Of a stretch of DNA of 64,000 bases, positions 57,001 through 64,000 are shown piece after piece. The number at the start of each line of letters is the position of its first letter. Position 1 is the first letter of the stretch. The DNA lies in assembly GCA_030998225.1 (NCBI GenBank), contig JAPYXD010000723.1, forward strand, positions 25,003,501 through 25,067,500, in the 5' to 3' direction. The notes under the pieces were generated by a model that saw only the letters and a program-made list of their open reading frames with translations, was not told the DNA's origin and searched no databases. This DNA is from Diplolepis rosae (lineage: Eukaryota > Arthropoda > Insecta > Hymenoptera > Diplolepididae). Made by a program: the position numbers and the translations under genes.

Positions 57001-60000
57001 TCAAGACACTCGATGCACGTGAGTTGCACATTTATCTTCATAAAACAAATACTATTCAGTTTCGTTTAATTTTGAAATTTAATGAGCCAAGCCTAAAACA
57101 AGTTTCAGTCCAATGAACGATCTCGGTCGTTGGCTAATAGTATAATTTAGGTCAAGTGTTCGTTTTGAGTAAACTTCCTTGCTCATCAAATTTTTAAACT
57201 GAATTTATAATAATTCTGACAAAAAAAAAAAACTAAAAAATTAGAAAATACATTGAGTTCATTTGAAAATATTATTCCATGAAATGATAAACCCTTTTTC
57301 TTAAAAAAGGAACTCCAATTTATATCACTACAATCTTAAATTCATATTAACGTTCAATCCACATTACAAGATTCGAATTCTTTTCATTTTTTAGGAGAGT
57401 TTCAAATTGCTTCAGACTGTCAAATGATAAATTTTTCTAGATTAAATAATATCAAGTGATATAAAATATATTGATATTAGTAGGTTTTAAAATAAAAACT
57501 TTAATTACCTTCAAATTGACCGGCAATCGAAAGACCCAGACTCGAATCCCGGCACAGTTGAAGGCGTCTCTTTTTTCACAGAAGGGTATCAAATTCTTCA
57601 AATCCGAATTAAATTATCTTACCTGATTAAAAATAACGATTCACATTTTTTAAAATATAATCCGTAACAACGAAAGTGGTTCTTTCTTTCTCTCTCACAC
57701 GACTCTGACATTATGTTTCATCCCTTTCTATTCCCTTATTCTAGTCTTATCGACTTTACTGGAATAATGTCATCTTCTTCCGGAAAAAAAGTTTAATAGT
57801 CCCTCATGTTTCGCTTAAAAGCCTTTGTTAAGCGTCAAGAAAATTCGAATCACTGCGTTTTTTCTCTTGAATATTGAATAATCTCAAACCAAAAGGGACT
57901 CTTTAACTTAAAGGTAACATATTTTCAAGCTATGAGTATTTCTTGTACTCTTCTCGAACACCCTTAAGGGTATGATCAGATTCTATATGTCTAAAATGAC
58001 ATTCTCCCAATTTTTCGTAAAATAATAACTAAAAATTGAGTTTTGGTTAAACACATAGGACCTTGATGTATTTTCACAACTCTCCATTCTCCAAAAATCA
58101 ATTTTTTTTGTTCACAAAATTCCGTGCATATCTGTTTCATCAAAGCAACATTCCATGAGATATCGAGTGTGATTTGTTACGTCAGAGGCTGACCATAGCA
58201 AGATATCAAAATCGCCGATCCATTGATAATCGTAAGTGAATGTGAGCGAGTACAGAAAGTGCCTCCTCGCATTGTTTTGTAATTATGCATTACACATGCT
58301 AGCACTCTTCCAAAATTATTCTCTGCGACAAACATTTATATGTAGAATTGTATATTTTTAATCCTTATATATGTGAGGAACAATCAAGATAATTAAACTT
58401 TTATTTTTGTTCAATCGGTTTCATTTTCAACTAGTATATGCAAACGATTATTCTGTAAAAAGAAGAAAAAAATTTAATTAAAAAAAATATTATCATTTTC
58501 TAATGACTTGAGAATTTACTTATAAGGTGTATGATTTTGTCTTCTTATTAAAGACAATAAGGTACTAATGTTTTGTTCTCTTTTCACTTCTAGTCAAAGA
58601 AACAGTAAATGGGCATTGGAACGTGCCAAGGCCAATGTTATGAAGTGGTATCCCGTTATAGGCGTCTTGGATCTGATAGATGAGACTCTAAATGTTTTGG
58701 AATCTACCTTCCCACAATTCTTTGAAGGTGCCAAACTAGTCTACGAAAAACTCAGTACGTTGAAAAAGTTTAAATTACATGACTTGAAATTTTAGTTCCA
58801 AAGTGAAATTAATTTTAAACTAGAATAACTATAACTATAATAATAATAATTTACATGATTAAAAAAAATCTATTTACTTCCAAGTATCTGAAAAAGGAAA
58901 AAAATTCATAGACTGTTTATAAGCAGACGATTTTTTATTTTAACGCTTATTTTGTATCTATTGGAAATGGGTGAATTAAATAAAACAAAAACTCAGAATA
59001 TTTGAATTTAACTTTATAATTTATTCTGAGTAGCACAAGGAAAGACGCACGTCTGATCTCTAGGAGAACCAGTCAAAGGACTAAGGGCTAGAGCTAGAGC
59101 GATTTGCTAGCTATCGGGAATGCAGTCTGCATTCTATCAGAAAAACAATGGTTCCTTTTACTATAAGTACATGCAGACTCCAGACGGCTAAGCTCTCCAT
59201 AAAATTCTAGACGAGTGACATGTCACAGCGTCAAGTGTTGTAACCCGAGCTAGTCATAAAACTATGAACCTAAAAAGGGCCTTTCTTTCCTAGCCTTAAC
59301 TTTCTATATTTGTTCAATAAATTGCTTTTGAGTTAAAAGCTAATATTTCCAACACGCCCCCTCAAAAACAAATCTATTGAACATTAATTTATTACTATAT
59401 TAATTTTGATAAAGAGAATACAATTTAATACTAAATACTAACTCCAATTTATTACTATGTCGATTTTACTTAAAAGAATACATACTCGTATATATATCAA
59501 CTATATTCAAACAAAGAATAAAATTTAATACTAAATACCTATGTGCTTCCTTCCCTGTGCTCGCTCAGTTTCTGGGAAACTACATATGGTCCAACATTCA
59601 TTGCAAGGATTAGGAAAACCCAGAAAACCCAATCAGACCATTTCATATATTCTTTACATGATAAAACTTATACGCCTATACATTTCTTATAATTTTACTC
59701 CAAGCCCATCTCTTTTCTGAACTCCAGAAATTTAACTGCAGGCAACGGCTTGGTCAGTGCATCTGCCAATTGATTTCCTGTAGGAATATATATCAATTTT
59801 ACTATATTTTTCTCAACCTGCTCTCTTGAGAAATGATATTTTATATCTATATGCTTAGATCTCTTGTGATTGGTCGGATTGCTTGCTATACTAATACAAC
59901 CATTATTATCTTCATAAATTACTATAGGTTCTAAAATTTTTATCTTTATACTAATTGCTAATGACCTTAACCAAAGAGCTTCTCGCACAGCTTCAAAAAG

Positions 60001-62474
60001 AGCCATATATTCAGCTTCTGTAGATGAAGCTGCTACTGAGGCTTGTTTTCTAGTATTCCAACTAATCGTACAATTCTCAAATAATTTAAATAAATATCCA
60101 GTTGTGCTTTTTCTGTCAAGTTCATCATTACCGCCACAGTCAGAGTCTACAAAACCACTTATAAAATCATTATAATTCTGTTTTACGTAATTTAATTTGA
60201 TATTTATTGAACCTTTAAGATATCTTAAAACTCTTTTTAAATTTTGCCAGAGCTCTTTATTATTTTTATTTGTATATCTACTTAAAATATTAATTGCAAA
60301 ACATAAATCAGGTCGTGTGCAAATCATAATATACATTATGCATCCAATTAAATTACGACAAGGAGCATCATATGTTTCATCAGAATTTAACTCAAAATAG
60401 TTTAATTTACTAGGAAGTGGTGTACTAACAGCTTTACAATCTGACATTTTAAATTTCTCTAAAACCTTTTTTATATAAGCACTTTGATCTAAAAATATTT
60501 TATTTACTGTTCTCTCTACTTTAATACCAAGAAAAAGCTTAATATCTTTCAAATCAGTCATTGAAAATTTATTCATAAGATAATTTTTAAAGTTATTCAT
60601 TACTTCAATATTAGCAGTAGCAATCACAAGATCATCTACATATAATACAACATATATATTTTCATGTATATTTCCTCTATCTAATATATATATACATCTA
60701 TCAACTGATGAATTTTGAAAGCCTTTTTCTATAAGAGCTTTTTCAAACATCTCAAACCAACATCTTGCTGCCTGTTTTAATCCATACAAAGCTTTATTTA
60801 ATTTACATACTTGATTTGCATTACATTTAACTCCTTGAGGAACTCTCATATAAATTTCTTCTTTTAATATACCATTTAAAAATGCAGTTTTAACATCCAT
60901 ATGATGTATTAATAAATTAAACTGATTAGCAAATGCAACGATAAATCTAAAACTAGAAATTCTTGCTACTGGAGCAAACGTTTCATTATAATCAATCAAG
61001 TATTCTTGACTAAAACCACGAGCAACAAGACGAGCTTTGTACCTCAATGGATTTCCAAATTCATCATATTTTATAGTAAATATCCATTTGCAATCTACAA
61101 TATTTCTGTCATTTGGTCTTGACACTAATGTCCAAGTTTTATTAATCATTAGGGAATTTATTTCGTCATTAATGGCTTCTTCCCATTTTACTCTATCATC
61201 TCTAATTTTAATTTCATTATATGATACAGGTATGTCTTTAACTAGAGTTTCAGCTATCATAATATAATCGTACTCTATATTATATTCATTATAAGAAATA
61301 GGTGGCCGTTGTTTTATCCTCTCACTCCTTCTAGTCTTATTATTTATTTTGGCATTTTTATCAACTATCCCTTTTTCTATTGACTTTGAAACACTTAGTT
61401 TTTGAATCTCATTATCTGATTCATAATTATCACATTTACTTGAAATATCTGAATTTCCTTTTTCAGATTTATGTGACTTTGTATCTGATTTATCAATATC
61501 AGATTTCTCAAACATATCTGATTTATCTTTATCAGATTTTTGCAATTGTACTACTGATTTTGACCTTATGTCAGATTCATCAGTTTCTTTACCCTCATCA
61601 GATTTCTTAAACATATCTGATTTATCTTTATCAGATTTTTGCAATTGTACTACTGATTTTGACCTTATGTCAGATTCATCAGTTTCTTTACCCTCATTTA
61701 CTCCACTTTTTTTTAGTGGTCTAGTAACTAAGTAGTTTATTTCGTCAATAATCACATCTCTAACTAAAACAAATTTTTCGTTTTCCACGTCCCATACTTT
61801 AATATTTCCAACAGTATCTCACATATTTTGGTTAAAAATGGAATTCTTAATTTTTAATAGTGTTTTTGAAATCAAAACATAAAATTTATATCTTGTCAAA
61901 AAATGCCCTACTGAGAATTTTTTCAAGTTTTAACGTACTGTAACTTCCCTAATTTTGGTTTAATCGAAAATTGTTATTAGGATAATTAGTAGAGATTTAT
62001 GAGCAATATCAAAAAGCAGCATTGGAATTTTGGATTTTGTCGAAAACAATGAAAAAATGCTCTTATTTCCACAATTTTGGTCGGATGTGGCTGGTTAACG
62101 AACTCGTTCTTACTTTCTCGGCTCCGATAAAGTATGCCAAAGCTCAATTTTTTGCTCAATTCTATTGAAAGTTAAGCCGCACACGACCAGTAGGACGTGT
62201 GCGGAAGAAGTATCTCATATGATGAGAATGTAAAAATTAATTTTTGTCTAGACAGAAGTGAAACGATGAAAGGTCCTCTCATTTATATTTAGAAGTGGAA
62301 TGATTAGAAAATATAAATTGTTTATCTTTTTCAGAACCAAAAAATATTTCACACGAAGTTTTACCATTAAAGAGTACGGTAAAAAAACGACTAGGCCAGG
62401 TGCTAGCAAAAGAAGTGGAATTCTACAAATGGCTGAAGTCGCGTCTACTACAAAAAGCATCCTCTAATGGATAA
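50859..62474 (+). CDS. Uronyl/heparan sulfate 2-O-sulfotransferase family protein (6 exons)
   Basis: Six exons (50859-51035, 52208-52417, 55034-55194, 56944-57018, 58594-58754, 62335-62474) join with GT-AG introns in phases 0, 0, 2, 2, 1 to give 307 aa. It has a short cytoplasmic tail and one membrane segment (GLIGFLTVAFIVF, residues 11-23), so it is a type II Golgi protein. A sulfotransferase fold follows, with HVLMVTRIPGAGAELL, FISLVRDPLDPKIL, FCGQDTRC, WALERAK and the C-terminal EFYKWLKSRLLQKA motif. Family members move sulfate from PAPS to uronic acid C2 in heparan or dermatan/chondroitin sulfate. The 5' phosphosulfate loop lacks the usual Lys, and the 3' phosphate loop lacks the usual Arg/Ser after RDP, so activity is doubtful. 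It is shorter than the usual 350-400 aa. Confidence 0.85.
52208..52417 (+). CDS. 2-O-sulfotransferase-like exon 2 (PAPS 5' loop)
   Basis: 70 codons with acceptor GTTACAG|TCACAA and donor CAACAG|GTTAGT, phase 0 on both sides. It holds the strand-loop-helix normally binding the 5' phosphosulfate, here TRIPGAGAELL. Confidence 0.85.
53025..53854. repeat. Large palindromic MITE in intron 2, with a nested MITE
   Basis: The outer arms match over hundreds of bases: ATTCTA-TT-TATGTGACTT at 53027 has its complement near 53853, TTGAACTGCGCATG words lie on both sides, and GAAGAA/CTTCTT triplet runs face each other. A hAT-type MITE sits in the centre. A single arm of the same family is in the retroviral element at 8140-8410. 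No TSD was resolved for the outer element. Confidence 0.75.
53364..53491. mobile_element. hAT-type MITE nested in the palindromic element
   Basis: 128 bp, ends CAGTGATCTCAGAA / TTCTGGGATCACTG. Flanking 8-mers CATTACGC and CATTGCAC match at 6 of 8. The inner sequence (GGCTTCCTCCTCGCTC, complement of the GAGCTCATTGTGTCTTCC type) is related to the MITE at 12661-12822 in inverse orientation. Confidence 0.7.
53856..54025. repeat. Short foldback repeat
   Basis: Arms of about 55 bp: TGCCAATGCACATGATTCGG through AATGCTCGCAGGA faces TCCTGCGAGCATT through CATTATGCGCCTAGGCA. The GC-rich centre (TCTTGGCTTTGCC) contrasts with the AT-rich intron. It directly abuts the larger palindrome. Confidence 0.7.
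54172..54630. repeat. Possible TIR element in intron 2
   Basis: GTTCCATTTAAAA near 54179 has its complement TTTTAAATGGAAC near 54614. The inside is AT-rich and non-coding. A possible MITE, with no clear TSD. Confidence 0.4.
55034..55194 (+). CDS. 2-O-sulfotransferase-like exon 3 (RDP motif)
   Basis: 161 bp with acceptor ATTACAG|GAACTG and donor GATAG|GTATAT, ending in phase 2. It encodes RFLNFSSF and FISLVRDPLDPKILD, the 3' phosphate-binding region with altered residues. Confidence 0.85.
55264..56911 (-). mobile_element. Decayed Tc1/mariner element in intron 3
   Basis: This 1.65-kb element has TIRs CAGGGTGCGCCATTTAGACC / complement (about 48 bp with few mismatches) and TA at 55262-55263 and 56912-56913. 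On the minus strand the transposase start (MSQYIPKERAEIIAFYIENN, about 56793) and end (PKTIDELKCNIRAEI about 55520, GGGHLIDVV about 55410) are recognisable, with the centre lost or scrambled. It is related to the mariner at 33732-34995 in its N-terminal helix-turn-helix style. It is dead. Confidence 0.85.
56944..57018 (+). CDS. 2-O-sulfotransferase-like exon 4 (FCGQDTRC)
   Basis: A 75-bp exon between TTGCAG|ATTCAGG and GCAC|GTGAGT. It joins phase 2 to phase 2 and gives FRNGDSS and the conserved HFCGQDTRC motif. The family normally has about 40 more residues between RDP and this motif, and an undetected exon cannot be excluded. Confidence 0.8.
57515..57610 (+). repeat. tRNA-derived SINE fragment in intron 4
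   Basis: This starts at GACCGGCAATCGAAAGACC and includes the B box (ACTCGAATCCC) and the AGTTGAAGGCGTCTC tail. The A-box half is missing, as with 5'-truncated copies. Confidence 0.7.
58594..58754 (+). CDS. 2-O-sulfotransferase-like exon 5 (WALERAK)
   Basis: 161 bp with acceptor CTTCTAG|TCAAAG and donor ACTCA|GTACGT, ending in phase 1. It encodes KWALERAKANVMKWYPVIGV and LESTFPQFFEGA, matching the conserved substrate-side helices of the family. Confidence 0.88.
58959..61813 (-). mobile_element. Ty1/copia deletion derivative with 5-bp TSD in intron 5
   Basis: The 3' LTR (59354-58959, 396 bp) starts TGTTGGAAATATTA after a polypurine tract TTTTTGAGGGGGCG and ends ATTTCCAATA. At the other end the element begins with the same 14 bases TGTTGGAAATATTA (61813-61800) and then runs straight into pol. 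The exact 5-bp TSD GTATC flanks it at 58954-58958 and 61814-61818. So the rest of the 5' LTR, gag, protease and integrase are missing, while RT and RNase H are open. It lies antisense in the sulfotransferase gene. Confidence 0.9.
59695..61813 (-). pseudogene. Copia pol fragment: RT and RNase H, open frame
   Basis: The frame is open from the junction at 61813 to TAA at 59695 (ATG at 61788, 697 codons). An acidic Lys/Ser/Asp-rich linker contains an imperfect duplication of about 35 residues (unit with SDIRSKSVVQLQKSDKDKSD). RT follows (WEEAINDEINSL, LVARGFSQEYLIDYNETFAP, HHMDVKTAFLNG, LYVDDLVIA), then RNase H (VDSDCGGNDELDRKSTTGY, SSTEAEYMAL, IYEDNNGCISIA, ADALTKPL). All usual catalytic acidic residues are present. 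Gag, protease and integrase are absent, so it could not move by itself. The intact frame suggests a recent insertion. Confidence 0.9.
62335..62474 (+). CDS. 2-O-sulfotransferase-like exon 6 (C-terminus, stop)
   Basis: 140 bp with acceptor TTTTTCAG|AACC. It encodes a Lys-rich link and the typical C-terminal helix VLAKEVEFYKWLKSRLLQKA, then TAA at 62472-62474. Confidence 0.88.
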
Positions 62475-63310
62475 CTAAATTATTAAAATTTAAAACTCAA
62501 TAAAAGGAAAGAGTTTGATAAAAAAGTATTTACTTTTTCATCAAATGGATTGAAGTCGTAACAGTATTATATCAATGAGAGAGCAATTTTTATTAAGATG
62601 TTGAATTGTGAGTACTAAGAAAAAAGAAATGTGGATAAGGAATCTAATTAAAATTTATATTTATTACTATTCTTTAAATAATTTCAATATTTATAAGAAA
62701 TCTTGAAAATTCGAAAACTTGGAAATTTATATTATTTTCAAATTGTTAATGTAATTAAAATATTATATATAATAATATTTTCAATAAAATGCTTCTAGGT
62801 GTTGTATAAAACAAAACCATAGTTCCTATAAAAAAAGGAACATTAATTTAGGAAAAATTAGGTAATTAAAATGTATATAAATAAATGTATTTTACTTTGC
62901 ATGTAGGGAAGATACAATAATTAAACTGTGCCATATCAAGGACACTTCCAAAGAAAATTAATTAAAAAGTTGATACATTATTCTTCGTGTGAGTATAAAA
63001 TAAAATTGAATGAATTAGTGAAATGGTTGTATGTGATAAACTAATGAACAAGAATAAATTATCTACGTATAAATTTATATCACTCAATCACTCACGACTC
63101 CCAATTGCTTTTGAATGGTATCTTATTGTCGATTTTTCCCAGATTAACCAATTCTATTGAATTATTCATTTGCAATTGACCTAAATATACACCCTATTTC
63201 AGTGAAATAACATCTGCAAGTGCATTGCGTTTAAAGAAACTGTTTTGATTATTAGTATAGTTACATCATTTTCAAAACAACGAAAGTTGCGTAGTTCAGA
63301 AGATATTTAT
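62475..63310. other. Intergenic, no gene seen
   Basis: AT-rich sequence after the sulfotransferase gene. No further coding region, RNA gene or repeat was recognised. Confidence 0.5.
62499..62504 (+). promoter_or_regulatory. Candidate polyadenylation signal AATAAA
   Basis: Canonical hexamer 25 bp after the sulfotransferase stop codon. The 3' UTR would be very short. Other A/T-rich variants further on could serve instead. Confidence 0.4.
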
Positions 63311-64000
63311 ATACACGGTGAGCCATTTTAATCTATAATCCCAAATATCTTCTAAAATACTTTATCTACGAAAAAATGGTTCGGACAAAGGTTGACCAGG
63401 ACCGAGGGGGACATTTGACTTTACCATAAATTTTGACCTTGAGGTCAATTTTCAAGGTCAAATGGAGGTAAGAAACTTTTCTTAAATGAGAACCCCTATT
63501 TTTGACTGCGGATTTGAAAAGAGCGGGAAATTCCACGCCAAAAATACCTGTGGAAAAATGGTTTTTGTGACCTTGGAAAGGTAAAAAATTAAGGTCAAAT
63601 GTCTGAGAAACGACCAGATGCCCTTTCCTGAATTGACTTGGTTTTTCGTGGTAAACAAACGTTCAAGATGCTTCACAAAAGTCGATGAAATGTTAATGTG
63701 TACATCACCTTGACCATCATGACCTTCAGGTCAATTTTCAAGGTGACTTGAAGGTCAAGACGATTTTTCTTAGATGTCACTTCTCTGTGACTAGTTACAA
63801 AAAAAAACACTTTATCCTTACTTTGAACGTTTTTCGGAGATTTGACCTTAATTTTTTATCTTTCCAAGGTCACAAAAACCATTTTTCCACAGGTCATTTT
63901 TGACGTGAAATTTCCCGCTCTTTTCAAATCCGCAGTCAAAAATAGGGGTTCTTATTTAAGAAAAGTTTCTTACCTCCATTTGACGTTGAAAATTGACCTC
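63310..64000. repeat. Foldback repeat cut by the window end
   Basis: ACACGGTGAGCCATTTTAAT at about 63313 looks like a transposon end. Inside, about 63418-63600 (TTGACCTTGAGGTCAATTTT, GACTGCGGATTTGAAAAGAG, GTGACCTTGGAAAGG) has its complement at about 63840-64000. The right terminus lies beyond the window. No coding capacity was seen. AAGGTCA-like words recur throughout. Confidence 0.75.

Overview
The window looks like nuclear DNA of an insect, probably a hymenopteran. It is AT-rich, has spliced genes with GT-AG introns, carries insect-type transposons of almost every class, and contains two ordinary animal genes. The order-level guess rests on the overall look of the proteins and is inference.

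Layout. 1-2631 is AT-rich non-coding DNA with small inverted and direct repeats. 2632-29139 is one minus-strand Ty3/gypsy-type endogenous retrovirus-like element. It reads from gag at about 29.1 kb through protease, RT, RNase H, a linker with AT-hooks and integrase, then two different envelope-like regions, ending near 2.6 kb. Nine other insertions split it. Several can be delimited exactly by target-site duplications (TSDs): a gag-only R1-like element (2761-4680), a hAT-type MITE (6299-6578), a solo LTR (13259-15913), and a hAT-type foldback element (17634-26676) that itself holds a full-length I-type non-LTR retrotransposon (20257-26454). 29.1-31.7 kb is foldback DNA. 31.7-35.7 kb holds a mariner fragment and a decayed protein-primed type DNA polymerase B gene, split by a mariner with intact TIRs and by tRNA-derived SINEs. 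35.7-41.4 kb is non-coding, with tandem repeats and a hammerhead-like motif near a Penelope-like signature.

Host genes. 41455-46810 (minus) is a four-exon gene for Kintoun/DNAAF2, the axonemal dynein pre-assembly factor (851 aa predicted). 50859-62474 (plus) is a six-exon gene for a uronyl/heparan sulfate 2-O-sulfotransferase family protein (307 aa predicted) whose PAPS-binding motifs look degenerate. The two genes are divergently transcribed across about 4 kb. Their introns have collected SINEs, a piggyBac-type MITE, nested palindromic MITEs, a mariner remnant and a copia deletion derivative with an intact RT/RNase H frame and a 5-bp TSD. 62.5-64 kb is intergenic and ends in a foldback repeat cut by the window edge.

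The most unusual items are the retroviral element with two envelope-like genes, the exactly resolvable nesting of three transposon classes, the gag-only R1-type insertion, and the copia copy that keeps only the first 14 bp of its 5' LTR. All exon joins were read by eye from splice motifs and phase, with no transcript support.
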